Part shown: positions 1 to 8,574 of the stretch, piece by piece | Position numbering within the stretch: position 1 is the stretch's first letter | Layout of the letters: each line of letters starts with the position of its first letter | Origin: Eubacterium sp. | GTDB taxonomy: Bacteria > Bacillota > Clostridia > Oscillospirales > Acutalibacteraceae | Assembly: GCA_022511225.1 (NCBI GenBank) | Contig: JAFLRZ010000001.1 | Span: 1-64,000 of the forward strand | Reading direction: 5' to 3' | DNA length: 64,000 nt | Notes under the pieces: generated by a model | What the model saw: the letters and a program-made list of their open reading frames with translations, nothing else | What the model was told of the DNA's origin: nothing | The model's database searches: none | Program-made: the position numbers and the translations under genes

Positions 1-66
1 TACAGGGCTCGAACCTGTGACCCTCTGCTTGTAAGGCAGATGCTCTCCCAGCTGAGCTATGCTCCC
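1..66 (-). tRNA. tRNA-Val (anticodon TAC), cut by window edge
   Basis: Read on the minus strand, the sequence starts GGGAGCA and shows a D arm (GCTCAGCTGGGAGAGC), an anticodon arm TCTGC-CTTACAA-GCAGA with anticodon TAC, a five-base variable loop and a T arm ACAGG-TTCGAGC-CCTGT. The 3' half of the acceptor stem and any encoded CCA lie left of base 1. It has its own promoter just upstream, so it need not depend on read-through from hslO. Confidence 0.93.
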
Positions 67-100
67 ACTTGTGACAGTCGCCATTCTTGCGACGGGTTAT

Positions 101-129
101 ATAATACAATAAGAGTTAATAAATGTCAA
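101..129 (-). promoter_or_regulatory. SigA-type promoter for tRNA-Val
   Basis: Minus-strand TTGACA (124-129), 17 bp spacer, TATTAT (101-106). The predicted start near base 94 is about 28 bases before the tRNA. Both hexamers are near consensus. Confidence 0.8.
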
Positions 130-188
130 TACCTTTTAACAAAATTTTTCTAATTTTTCTATATAGTAAAAGATTATTGTTACTAAAA

Positions 189-1055
189 TCATAGAAGCTT
201 TTTTATATCATTTGGTGTAAAAACATACTTTTTATCACAAAAATGACATTCTACGCTTGTATCCTCACCTGAGTCAATCATTTCTTCAAGTGCTTCCCTG
301 CCTGATGAAATCAATGCTTTTTCTACTCTTTCCTTTGAGCAGTTGCATTTATATTCAACGGTGTTTTCATCAAGCTTTTCAATATTGATATTTTTCATTG
401 CTCTTATCGCTATTTCATCAGGAGTCATTCCCTTTGAAAGCATTGTTGTAACGGCTTCTATATCCTGCATTGAATACTCAATTTTATCGATAATTTCGTC
501 AGGACTTCCCGGAAGAAGCTGAATGATGAATCCGCCTGCAGCAGCAACAGTTAAATCAGGATTTACCAAAACACCTAAGGCACAGACACTTGGAGTCTGC
601 TCGGAAACTACAAAATAATTAGTTATATCTTCGGCAATTTCGCCGCTAATTATCTGTGTCTGCCCAACGTACGGCTCTTTTAGTCCAATATCCTTCATAA
701 CGTAGAGATAGCCGTTTGTTCCGACTGTTCCCCTGACGTCAAGCTTGCCTTTGTCATTGAGAGGAATTTCAACGATAGGATTTTGTACATAACCTCTTGC
801 ATTACCATTACTGTCAGAAACAGCGATAATTGAGCCTGCAGGGCCATTACCGTTAATTCTCAGTGTTACCGAATCATCTTTACCCTTGAGCATATCACCC
901 ATCATTGAAGACGCAGTGAGAAGCCTTCCAAGAGCAGCAGTATTGACGGCTGAGGTTTTATGAATTCTTTCTGCTTCGGCAACCATACTTGTTGTATCTG
1001 CAGCAATAACAAATGCACTACCGTCTTCTGTAATATATCTAACAATTTTTCCCAT
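189..1055 (-). CDS. hslO: Hsp33 redox-regulated chaperonin
   Basis: Hsp33 is a cytoplasmic holdase that oxidative stress activates: oxidation releases zinc, unfolds a linker and exposes a binding surface for unfolding client proteins. The 288-residue length fits the family. The C-terminal zinc-binding redox switch is complete, with CNC at residues 237-239 and CHFC at 270-273, matching the CXC-X27-32-CXXC signature. The N-terminus (MGKIVRYITEDGSAFVIA) is typical. The start is preceded by AAAGGAAATAG. The gene is last of three in yerC-methyltransferase-hslO, with only 2 bases after the methyltransferase stop, so translation is probably coupled. No convincing terminator follows before the tRNA promoter. 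Confidence 0.96.
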   Translation of the reverse strand: MGKIVRYITEDGSAFVIAADTTSMVAEAERIHKTSAVNTAALGRLLTASSMMGDMLKGKDDSVTLRINGNGPAGSIIAVSDSNGNARGYVQNPIVEIPLNDKGKLDVRGTVGTNGYLYVMKDIGLKEPYVGQTQIISGEIAEDITNYFVVSEQTPSVCALGVLVNPDLTVAAAGGFIIQLLPGSPDEIIDKIEYSMQDIEAVTTMLSKGMTPDEIAIRAMKNINIEKLDENTVEYKCNCSKERVEKALISSGREALEEMIDSGEDTSVECHFCDKKYVFTPNDIKKLL

Positions 1056-1057
1056 AT

Positions 1058-1792
1058 CTATTTCCTTTTACAAACAAAAAATATTCTTTCTGATTTATCT
1101 TCAGGCTCCTCTTCGGTAAGTTCGTTATAGATTCCGATTATTTCAAATCCTGTATTATTCAGCAGATTACTGATTTCATCGGTTTCATATGCTTTTTCTT
1201 CAAAATTTTCAGAATATCGATCATAGCTTTTTCCATTATATATGAAAAAATCAAGAAAAATGCTTACAACACCGTCACCGATATACACATTATCCCAAGA
1301 TAAAAAATAATCCTCTTCGTCATAAACAAAAGTATTGTTTCCGAGTATAACCTCATTTTTATAAAGTGTATTTACATCAAAAACAAATATTCCGTTCTCA
1401 TTTAAAGCAGAATAAACGCACTTAAAACAGCTTTCAACCTCATCTATATCTTTGAGATGATTAATGCTGTCAAGAGAAGACACGCAGTAATTCACATTAT
1501 AAGGAAGCTCAAAATCCTTCATATCGCCTTTAGCGAAAATTGCATTTTTTATATTTTTACTATTCGCCTGAACAAGCATATCTTCAGACAAATCTATTCC
1601 TATAATTTCATATCCCTTTTGAGCAAGATGCTGACTTAAGCTGCCCGAACCGCAGGCAAGGTCAAGAAGGGTCTTCTCACCGCTTCCATAGCGAGAAAAA
1701 AAGTTAGAAATGTAATCACTTCTAACTTTATAATCAGCGTTTTCAGTTAAGGAATCATAATACCGAGCAAGCGTAACATAACTACTCATCAT
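1058..1792 (-). CDS. Class I SAM-dependent methyltransferase, substrate unknown
   Basis: The protein carries the glycine-rich SAM-binding motif I, LLDLACGSGSLS, followed by an acidic residue at the end of strand 2 (IIGIDLSEDML), so it is a Rossmann-fold methyltransferase. The layout resembles the Methyltransf_25/UbiE-like small-molecule or protein methyltransferases common in Clostridia, but nothing seen fixes the substrate. I prefer the ATG at 1792 (MMSSYVTLARYYDSL), about 244 residues, because GATAGGG lies upstream and the N-terminal YDxL motif is usual in this group. A reading frame open to 1852 would run deep into yerC. The gene overlaps the yerC stop by about 10 bases and sits 2 bases before hslO. 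Confidence 0.8.
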   Translation of the reverse strand: MMSSYVTLARYYDSLTENADYKVRSDYISNFFSRYGSGEKTLLDLACGSGSLSQHLAQKGYEIIGIDLSEDMLVQANSKNIKNAIFAKGDMKDFELPYNVNYCVSSLDSINHLKDIDEVESCFKCVYSALNENGIFVFDVNTLYKNEVILGNNTFVYDEEDYFLSWDNVYIGDGVVSIFLDFFIYNGKSYDRYSENFEEKAYETDEISNLLNNTGFEIIGIYNELTEEEPEDKSERIFFVCKRK

Positions 1793-2093
1793 TCTGCGCC
1801 CTATCTTTTTCCTTAATGCGTTCAAATATTTTATCGTATCCGTCACATCCATACTGCAAAGAACGGTTTACACGGCTGATTGTGGCAGTTGATGCTCCTG
1901 TCTGATTGACAATATCGGTATACACACACTTTTCGGAAAGCATTTTTGCAACAACAAGTCTTTGGCTTATTGTTTTAATCTCCTGAATTGTGCATAAGTC
2001 CTCAAAAAAGTCATAGCACTCTTCTTCATTTTCAAGAGAAAGGATTGCTTTAAACAAGAAATCAATATTATCATTTTGTAATTTTCTGCTCAT
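1782..2093 (-). CDS. YerC/YecD family TrpR-related DNA-binding protein
   Basis: About 103 residues, with the helix-turn-helix of the TrpR-like YerC/YecD family: IKTISQRLVVAKMLSEK followed by YTDIVNQTGASTATISRVNR, the second helix pair being the recognition motif. Family members are small cytoplasmic putative transcriptional regulators whose targets are mostly unknown. The ATG at 2093 is preferred over the in-frame GTG at 2099 because AGAGG lies 7-8 bases upstream of it. It is the first gene of yerC-methyltransferase-hslO and overlaps the methyltransferase start. A SigA-like promoter lies immediately upstream. Confidence 0.85.
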   Translation of the reverse strand: MSRKLQNDNIDFLFKAILSLENEEECYDFFEDLCTIQEIKTISQRLVVAKMLSEKCVYTDIVNQTGASTATISRVNRSLQYGCDGYDKIFERIKEKDRAQNDE

Positions 2094-2122
2094 ATACACA
2101 CCTCTTTAATTGAAGTAATCAT

Positions 2123-2151
2123 ATTGTAGCACACTAAACTGTGAAAGTAAA
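2123..2151 (-). promoter_or_regulatory. Promoter of the yerC-methyltransferase-hslO operon
   Basis: Minus-strand TTTACT (2146-2151), 17 bp, TACAAT (2123-2128). The -10 lies about 30 bases upstream of the yerC ATG. The -35 matches consensus at 4 of 6 positions and sits directly after the lysA terminator tail. Confidence 0.6.
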
Positions 2152-2183
2152 GAAAAATCTCTGATATTTTTAATATCAGAGAT
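2148..2183 (-). terminator. Rho-independent terminator after lysA
   Basis: Perfect 12 bp stem (2157-2168 with 2172-2183), loop of 3, followed on the minus strand by TTTTTCTTTAC. It closes the lon-engB-lysA operon. Confidence 0.85.
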
Positions 2184-2239
2184 TTTACGGAGAAATGCCG
2201 TTCAATAAAATTTAGAAGCATTTATGCGCATTAGCTTTA

Positions 2240-3514
2240 TTATAAAGTTATTAAATCATTGTACATATCAAAACAATCAAAGGTAGCAAAGTAATCCTTC
2301 GGTGTCTCTGCTCGTCTTATAAGCTGAAAACTGCCATCCTCTTTAAGAAGAATTTCGGAGCTCTTAAGCTTTCCGTTATAATTATAACCCATAGAAAAGC
2401 CGTGAGCACCTGCGTCGTGGATAAACAAATAGTCGCCCATATCGATTTTAGGAAGCATTCTGTCTATCGCAAACTTATCGCAGTTTTCACAAAGCGAGCC
2501 TGTAACGTCATACTTATTGTCGCAAGGCTCATTCTCCTTACCAAGAACAGTGATGTGATGATACGCTCCGTAAATTGCAGGTCTCATAAGATTTGCAGCA
2601 CAAGCATCAACACCTATATATTCCTTATGTGTGTGCTTTTCGTTAATAGCCTTAGTGATGAGCGCGCCGTAAGGACCCATCATATATCTTCCAAGCTCAG
2701 TGAAGATAGCAACGTCGTCCATACCTGCAGGGACTAAAACCTCTTCATAAGCTTTTCTGACACCGTCACCGATAACGAATATATCATTCGGCTCCTGATC
2801 AGGCTTATAAGGAATACCGATGCCGCCTGAGAGGTTAATAAACGTGATATGTACATCAAGCTTATTTTTAAGCTCAACTGCAAGCTCAAAAAGAATTTTT
2901 GCAAGCATAGGGTAATATTCGTTAGTAACAGTATTAGAGCAGAGGAAGGAATGAATACCGAACTCTTCAACACCCTTTTCTTTAAGTATAGCAAAAGCCT
3001 CAAAAATCTGCTCGGTTGTCATACCGTACTTAGCGTCACCCGGATTATCCATAATGTCGTTCGTGATTTTGAATACGCCACCGGGATTGTAACGGCAGCT
3101 CATTTTTTTAGGGAGCTTTCCGCAAGCCTTTTCTACTGCTGCAATATGAGTAATGTCATCAAGATTTATAATTCCGCCAAGGTCATCACAATACTTGAAC
3201 TCTTCAATAGGTGTGTCGTTTGATGAAAACATAATATCATCACCTGTTGCACCGATAGCTTTGGAAAGCATCAGCTCTGTTATTGATGAACAGTCACAAC
3301 CACATCCGTATTCTCTTAAAATATTGATAAGAAACGGATTAGGGGTAGCCTTTACGGCAAAATACTCCTTATAACCCTTATTCCATGAAAATGCCTTTTT
3401 AAGATTCTGTACATTTTCTCTGATTCCCTTTTCATCGTACAAATGGAAAGGTGTAGGATATGCTGCTGATATTTCTTCAACCTTTTCCTTTGTTACAAAA
3501 ACTTTCTTACTCAT
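2240..3514 (-). CDS. lysA: Diaminopimelate decarboxylase
   Basis: A PLP-dependent fold-type III decarboxylase that converts meso-diaminopimelate to L-lysine and CO2, the last step of lysine synthesis. The PLP lysine is K55 in YFAVKATPNP. The conserved His lies in FGIHSFLCSN, the phosphate-binding glycine loop is LSGGIGIPY, ELGRYMMGPYG follows, and the substrate/active-site GSLCENCDKFA (Cys-Glu) plus the C-terminal DAGAHGFSMGYNYNG complete the family pattern. At 424 residues it has normal length. It is the last gene of lon-engB-lysA and overlaps the engB stop by 8 bases, which suggests coupled translation. Related decarboxylases (CANSDC, arginine type) lack the diaminopimelate-type Cys-Glu context, so lysA is favoured. 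Confidence 0.9.
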   Translation of the reverse strand: MSKKVFVTKEKVEEISAAYPTPFHLYDEKGIRENVQNLKKAFSWNKGYKEYFAVKATPNPFLINILREYGCGCDCSSITELMLSKAIGATGDDIMFSSNDTPIEEFKYCDDLGGIINLDDITHIAAVEKACGKLPKKMSCRYNPGGVFKITNDIMDNPGDAKYGMTTEQIFEAFAILKEKGVEEFGIHSFLCSNTVTNEYYPMLAKILFELAVELKNKLDVHITFINLSGGIGIPYKPDQEPNDIFVIGDGVRKAYEEVLVPAGMDDVAIFTELGRYMMGPYGALITKAINEKHTHKEYIGVDACAANLMRPAIYGAYHHITVLGKENEPCDNKYDVTGSLCENCDKFAIDRMLPKIDMGDYLFIHDAGAHGFSMGYNYNGKLKSSEILLKEDGSFQLIRRAETPKDYFATFDCFDMYNDLITL

Positions 3515-4109
3515 TTATATTTCCTCCATCACTGATTGCATTTTCAATATAATTCTTAATTCCGTTAATTCCCTGCCCTGTTACAGCCGAAAACGGAACA
3601 ACAGGTACGTTGCCTGCAAAAGCAAGCTCATCTTTTGACTTTTTAAGTCTTTCGGCATACGCGGTCTTTTTAAGCTTATCACACTTCGTCATAACTATGA
3701 TAAAAGGCAAGCCCATTTCCATCATAAAAGTAATCATACCTTTATCATCTTCAGTTAAAGGATGACGCATATCAATCAGTTGTATAACGAGCTTTATATT
3801 TCTGTCGCTTTGAAAATAGCCTTCCATAAGCTCGCCAAATCGGTTAAGCTCCTGCTTGCTGATTTTTGCATATCCGTAGCCGGGTAAGTCTACAAACTTA
3901 ATACCGTCAACGTCATAAAAGTTTATGGTTATTGTTTTACCCGGAACAGAGCTGACTCTTGCAAGCTGTTTACGATTAAACAGTTTATTTAGAAGTGAGC
4001 TCTTTCCGACGTTTGATCTGCCTGCAAAAACGATTTCGCAGGTGTCATCATCAGGGAGCTGGGATGATAAGCCAAATGCCTTTTCAAAAAATGCTTTATT
4101 ATAATTCAT
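3507..4109 (-). CDS. engB: Ribosome biogenesis GTPase YsxC/EngB
   Basis: A TrmE-Era-EngA-EngB-family GTPase needed for 50S subunit assembly. All G motifs are visible: G1 GRSNVGKSSLLN near residue 31, G2 in SSVPGKTITINFY, G3 DLPGYGYAK, G4 TKCDK and a G5-like PFSAVTGQG. The length (200) is typical. It lies 7 bases after lon, as in many Firmicutes (clpX-lon-ysxC), and overlaps lysA by 8 bases. Confidence 0.96.
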   Translation of the reverse strand: MNYNKAFFEKAFGLSSQLPDDDTCEIVFAGRSNVGKSSLLNKLFNRKQLARVSSVPGKTITINFYDVDGIKFVDLPGYGYAKISKQELNRFGELMEGYFQSDRNIKLVIQLIDMRHPLTEDDKGMITFMMEMGLPFIIVMTKCDKLKKTAYAERLKKSKDELAFAGNVPVVPFSAVTGQGINGIKNYIENAISDGGNINE

Positions 4110-4116
4110 AATTCCC

Positions 4117-6525
4117 CTACTGTGTTACTGCTGAATTCTTTACTGTCTTGTCAGCGGTATAATACATTTTTGGATTAGGTTTGTTTTTTGCTATACTGCC
4201 ATCAAAAGCAATATTCAGAATCTCATCAAAATTACTTACTGCAACAAATTCAACAGCATCTTTAACTTCATCAGAAATCTCGGACAAATCCTTAATATTA
4301 TCAAAAGGAATAATTACCGTTGTACAACCCGCCTTGTATGCAGCCATAGATTTTTCCTTAAGTCCACCTATAGCCATTGCCTTACCTTTTAGGCTGATTT
4401 CTCCCGTCATTGCTACATCTGATTTGATTGCAACACCTGTTAATTCACTTACTAAGGCAGTTGTAAAAGCAAGACCTGCAGACGGACCGTCTTTAGGTAC
4501 TGCACCTTCAGGAGTATGAATATGGATATCCTTGTTTTTATAAAACTCGTTATCTATTCCATACAAATCAGCCTTGCTTCTGACAAATGAAATAGCAGTC
4601 TTAGCACTTTCCTTCATCACGTCACCGAGGTTACCTGTAAGCTCAATTTTACCTGTTCCGTCAAGTGCACTTACCTCAATGGGAAGCATTGTGCCTCCAA
4701 CGCTTGTCCACGCAAGACCGTTAACCACACCGACCTGATTTTCTTTTGCAATTACGTCAGGCTTATATTTGATTTTACCAAGAAAATCATCAATGTTATT
4801 AGCTGTTACTTTAAAGATTTTTTCTCCGCTTTCAAGCGAAACAGCAGCCTTTCTGCAAAGTGTTGCAAGCTGTTTTTGCAGATTTCTTACACCTGCTTCT
4901 TTTGTGTAACCCTCAATAAGTGTGTGTATGGCATCATCTGTGATTTTAAATTCCTTGGAAGAAATGTTATGCCTTTCAAGCTCTTTTTTTAGCAGATGCT
5001 TTTTTGCAATATAAAATTTTTCCTGAACAGTATACGAGCTAAGCTCTATAATTTCCATTCTGTCATAAAGAGGTGCAGGAATAGATGATACGTCATTTGC
5101 AGTTGTGATAAAAAGCACGTTGCTTAAATCAATCGGAAATTCAATATAATGGTCTGCAAATGTATTGTTTTGCTCAGGATCAAGCGCCTCAAGAAGTGCA
5201 GAAGAAGGATCACCCTTATAATCTGCTCCGAGCTTGTCAATCTCATCAAGCAAAACGATAGGATTCATAACCTCACTTTTTATAATTGCCTCGACAATTC
5301 TGCCCGGCATAGCACCTATGTATGTCTTTCGGTGTCCCCTTATCTCAGCTTCATCATGAATACCGCCAAGTGCAATACGAACATATTTTCTATTCATACT
5401 CTTTGCAAGAGATTTTACAATAGAGGTTTTACCAACTCCCGGAGGGCCTGCAAGGCAGAGAATCTGACCTGAAAAATCAGGATTACGCTTATAAACTGCA
5501 AGAGAATCTACTATTCTCTCCTTAACTTTATCAAGACCGTAATGGTCCTTATCAAGAATCTTTCTTGACTTATCAAGATTAATACTATCTTTTGTACATT
5601 TGCCAAAAGGAATTTCAAGAGCCTTGTCAAGATAATTCCTTAAAACAGTTGCCTCGTGCGAGCCTAAGGGCATCTTCATAAGCTTATTAGTGTAATTTAT
5701 AAGCTTGTCCTTAATTTCGTCACTGCATTTAAGATTATTTATTTTTTGCCTGTATTCGTCAGCTTCTTCAACGGGGCTTTCGGTTTCACCAAGAGTTTCT
5801 GCAATAACCTTCATTTCCTCACGAAGATAATATTCACGCTGACCCTTGTCAATTTCAGCGGCAACCTTTTTTTGTATCTCCTGCTCAATCTGCAGCTCTT
5901 CATTTTCCTTGGAAATAAAAATATATAACTGTGAAATGCGCTCGGTTGGATTAATAATTGATAATATAGTCTGCTTATTAATGTATGTAAGATTGATTTC
6001 AGAGCTTATAATGTCAGCAAGCTCACCGCTAAGCTTTGCATTATCAACACGATTATGAATTTCATTAGAAATATCTCTCGTAAGCTCAGAATATTTATCA
6101 AATTCTTTTCTTACAAGACGCTTGTAAGCTAAATCCTCACGTGTTTCCTCGTGCTCACCATCATCAATACCATATACATCAGCCAATATAAACGGCTTTG
6201 TCTGGTTAAGACTGACAAGCTCTGCCCTGTAAATTCCCTCAACTGCAACTCTGACGCATCTTTCGTTATTGCCAAGTCTTATGAGCTGTTTAACGGTACA
6301 AACCGTACCGATTTCATAAAGATCGTCAAATTGAGGCTCGTCAATTACAGGATCTTTCTGACAAACAATAAATACTTTCTGGTCAGTATTCATTGCATTT
6401 TTAAGTGCCTCAATGCTCTTTTTGCGACCAACATCAAAGGTAATAGTTGAATTTGGAAAAACAACAAGACCTCTGAGCGGAATTACAGGAAGATTTGTTA
6501 ATGTATCATTTATATTACTACACAT
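4117..6525 (-). CDS. lon: ATP-dependent Lon protease
   Basis: A cytoplasmic AAA+ serine protease that degrades misfolded and regulatory proteins. At 802 residues it is a full-length LonA. The N-terminal LON domain begins LPVIPLRGLVVFPN, then come a coiled linker, Walker A GPPGVGKTS, Walker B VLLDEIDKLG and the proteolytic domain. The catalytic Ser-Lys dyad is S682 in PKDGPSAGLAF and K725 in GGLKEK. The start ATG follows TAGG. The gene has its own SigA promoter downstream of the clpX terminator, and no CIRCE element is seen. It is followed closely by engB and lysA. The C-terminal tail (KNKPNPKMYYTADKTVKNSA) is longer and more basic than in many orthologues. Confidence 0.97.
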   Translation of the reverse strand: MCSNINDTLTNLPVIPLRGLVVFPNSTITFDVGRKKSIEALKNAMNTDQKVFIVCQKDPVIDEPQFDDLYEIGTVCTVKQLIRLGNNERCVRVAVEGIYRAELVSLNQTKPFILADVYGIDDGEHEETREDLAYKRLVRKEFDKYSELTRDISNEIHNRVDNAKLSGELADIISSEINLTYINKQTILSIINPTERISQLYIFISKENEELQIEQEIQKKVAAEIDKGQREYYLREEMKVIAETLGETESPVEEADEYRQKINNLKCSDEIKDKLINYTNKLMKMPLGSHEATVLRNYLDKALEIPFGKCTKDSINLDKSRKILDKDHYGLDKVKERIVDSLAVYKRNPDFSGQILCLAGPPGVGKTSIVKSLAKSMNRKYVRIALGGIHDEAEIRGHRKTYIGAMPGRIVEAIIKSEVMNPIVLLDEIDKLGADYKGDPSSALLEALDPEQNNTFADHYIEFPIDLSNVLFITTANDVSSIPAPLYDRMEIIELSSYTVQEKFYIAKKHLLKKELERHNISSKEFKITDDAIHTLIEGYTKEAGVRNLQKQLATLCRKAAVSLESGEKIFKVTANNIDDFLGKIKYKPDVIAKENQVGVVNGLAWTSVGGTMLPIEVSALDGTGKIELTGNLGDVMKESAKTAISFVRSKADLYGIDNEFYKNKDIHIHTPEGAVPKDGPSAGLAFTTALVSELTGVAIKSDVAMTGEISLKGKAMAIGGLKEKSMAAYKAGCTTVIIPFDNIKDLSEISDEVKDAVEFVAVSNFDEILNIAFDGSIAKNKPNPKMYYTADKTVKNSAVTQ

Positions 6526-6567
6526 AGTTAACCTACTTACAAGTTTATTTTATAAAATATTAATTTG

Positions 6568-6596
6568 ATTATATAATAATTAAAGAAAAAACGCAA
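6568..6596 (-). promoter_or_regulatory. SigA-type promoter of lon-engB-lysA
   Basis: Minus-strand TTGCGT (6591-6596), exact 17 bp spacer, consensus TATAAT (6568-6573). It lies between the clpX terminator and the lon start, giving a leader of about 35 bases. Confidence 0.75.
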
Positions 6597-6614
6597 TAAA
6601 AAGTTGATACTAAT

Positions 6615-6655
6615 TTAGACAGAAAAAGAGCTTGGTAAAACCAAACTCTTTTTTA
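6615..6655 (-). terminator. Terminator after clpX
   Basis: Stem AAAAAGAG/CTCTTTTT (6623-6630 with 6646-6653), continued by TTGG/CCAA (6632-6635 with 6641-6644) after one mismatch. On the minus strand the U tract is TTTTTCTG. It closes tig-clpP-clpX. Confidence 0.8.
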
Positions 6656-6663
6656 TATATTGC

Positions 6664-7953
6664 TTATGCATTTTTTAGTTCACTTACCGTAAGATTAACG
6701 GCTTGCTTTTTAGAGCTCTTAGTAATAATCGGCTCTTCGTTATTTCTTACACAGTTTTCAGTGATAATAATTTCAGTAACGGTATCATCACTCGGAATAT
6801 CAAACATCAAATCATTCAAAACACTTTCGAACGTACTGCGAAGACCTCTTGCACCAGTTTTTCTTTCAAGAGTAATATCAGCAATAGCCCCTAATGCCTT
6901 ATCATCAAAAATAAGCTTTACGTTGTCAAGTTCAAATAATTTCTGATACTGTTTGACAATAGAGTTTTTAGGTTCTTTCATAATACGGATAAGTGCTTCC
7001 TTGTCAAGCTCGTCAAGAACCGAAAGAACCGGGATTCTGCCGATTAACTCAGGAATCAAGCCAAACTTGACTAAATCATGCTGAATAGCATTATGAAGTA
7101 TATTCTTCTCCTTAAGCTTTGATGATTTAACTTCTGCACCAAATCCGAGAGAAGCACCGCCAATGCGCTTTTCAATAATTTTTTCTATGCCGTCAAAAGC
7201 ACCGCCGCATATAAATAAAATATTAGTCGTGTCAATTTGAATAAATTCCTGTTGCGGATGCTTTCTGCCACCGCCCGGCGGAACGTTTGATACGGTGCCT
7301 TCAAGAATCTTAAGAAGCGCCTGCTGTACTCCCTCACCGCTGACATCTCTTGTAATAGAACGGTTTTCGCTCTTACGAGAGATTTTATCGATTTCATCAA
7401 CGTAGATTATACCACGCTGAGCCTTTTCTATATCGAAATCAGCTGCCTGAATAAGACGGAGCAATATATTCTCAACGTCCTCACCGACGTAACCTGCTTC
7501 GGTCAAAGTAGTGGCATCAGCAATTGCGAACGGAACGTTAAGTGTCTTGGCAAGGGTCTGTGCAAGCATAGTTTTGCCTACACCTGTTGGACCTAAAAGC
7601 ATTATATTGCTTTTTTGAAGCTCAACGTCACCGACTAATCCACCACTGTAAATACGCTTATAATGGTTATAGACAGCAACTGAAAGTGCTTTTTTGGCCT
7701 CATCCTGACCTATAACGTATTCGTCAAGCTTCTGCTTAATTTCGGCAGGTTTTGGAAGAACGATATCATCCTCCTCAGCCGAAGTATTAGGAACCTTTAC
7801 AGGATTGCTGTCATTGAGCATCTCATAGCAAACACTTACACATTCATCACATATGCAGACACCTCTGCCAGCAAGAAGCTTATGAACTCTTGATTCAGGC
7901 TTACCGCAAAAAGAGCATCTGGCAATATTGTTATATGAATCATCTCTTGACAT
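6664..7953 (-). CDS. clpX: ATP-dependent Clp protease ATP-binding subunit ClpX
   Basis: An AAA+ unfoldase that feeds tagged substrates to ClpP. The N-terminal zinc-binding domain has C13/C16 and C33/C35/C38 (CSFC...CICDEC). Walker A is GPTGVGKT and Walker B is IIYVDEIDK. The ClpP-docking IGF-type loop appears as LGFGAEV within residues of the large AAA domain, and sensor 2 (GARGLRS) is present. The length of 429 is typical. It lies 12 bases downstream of clpP, within the canonical tig-clpP-clpX operon. Confidence 0.97.
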   Translation of the reverse strand: MSRDDSYNNIARCSFCGKPESRVHKLLAGRGVCICDECVSVCYEMLNDSNPVKVPNTSAEEDDIVLPKPAEIKQKLDEYVIGQDEAKKALSVAVYNHYKRIYSGGLVGDVELQKSNIMLLGPTGVGKTMLAQTLAKTLNVPFAIADATTLTEAGYVGEDVENILLRLIQAADFDIEKAQRGIIYVDEIDKISRKSENRSITRDVSGEGVQQALLKILEGTVSNVPPGGGRKHPQQEFIQIDTTNILFICGGAFDGIEKIIEKRIGGASLGFGAEVKSSKLKEKNILHNAIQHDLVKFGLIPELIGRIPVLSVLDELDKEALIRIMKEPKNSIVKQYQKLFELDNVKLIFDDKALGAIADITLERKTGARGLRSTFESVLNDLMFDIPSDDTVTEIIITENCVRNNEEPIITKSSKKQAVNLTVSELKNA

Positions 7954-7965
7954 AAAATCTTACCC

Positions 7966-8547
7966 TTATCTTTTATCAATTACTTTATCAACAAGTCCGA
8001 ATTCAAGAGCTTCCTGTGCAGTGAGCCAATTATCTCTATCAGTAGCAGCAGTCATTTCTTCAACTGTTTTTCCGCAGTTTTCAGCCATTATTGTATTTAA
8101 TTTCTTCTTTGTATGAAGAATGTGATTAGCGGCAATCTCAATTTCTGTTGCCTGTCCCTCTGTTCTTCCGAGAGGCTGATGAATCATAACCTCTGAGTTA
8201 GGAAGGCAGATTCTCTTGCCCTTAGCACCGCTTGAAAGCAGAAATGCACCCATAGAAGCAGCCATACCCATACAGATAGTAGATACATCACACTTGATAT
8301 ACTGCATCGTATCATAAATAGCCATACCGTCTGTCACAGAGCCACCGGGACTGTTGATATAAAGGCTGATGTCCTTTTCGCTGTCCTGTCCCTCGAGGAA
8401 CAAAAGCTGTGCTACAACGAGTGATGCTGTTGTTGAATTAACCTCATCAGAAAGGACTATAATTCTGTCGTTTAATAATCTGGAATAAATATCCATTGAG
8501 CGCTCTCCGGCGCCGGTCTGTTCAAGAACATAAGGCACTAATGCCAT
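7966..8547 (-). CDS. clpP: ATP-dependent Clp protease proteolytic subunit
   Basis: A serine peptidase of family S14 that forms the two-ring barrel of ClpXP. The catalytic triad is S98 (GMAASMGAF), H123 (MIHQPLG) and D172 (DRDN). The protein is 193 residues, with the short N-terminal propeptide ([20 protein letters not shown]) usual for the family. It sits between tig and clpX, 27 bases after tig. A second, divergent ClpP-fold protein (TepA) is encoded at 57269-58009. Confidence 0.97.
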   Translation of the reverse strand: MALVPYVLEQTGAGERSMDIYSRLLNDRIIVLSDEVNSTTASLVVAQLLFLEGQDSEKDISLYINSPGGSVTDGMAIYDTMQYIKCDVSTICMGMAASMGAFLLSSGAKGKRICLPNSEVMIHQPLGRTEGQATEIEIAANHILHTKKKLNTIMAENCGKTVEEMTAATDRDNWLTAQEALEFGLVDKVIDKR

Positions 8548-8574
8548 ATAATCACCAATCCTTTAATAGTGTAA

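Noticed and set aside
3515-4116. Lysine riboswitch before lysA
   Set aside because: lysA overlaps engB, so there is no room for a leader.
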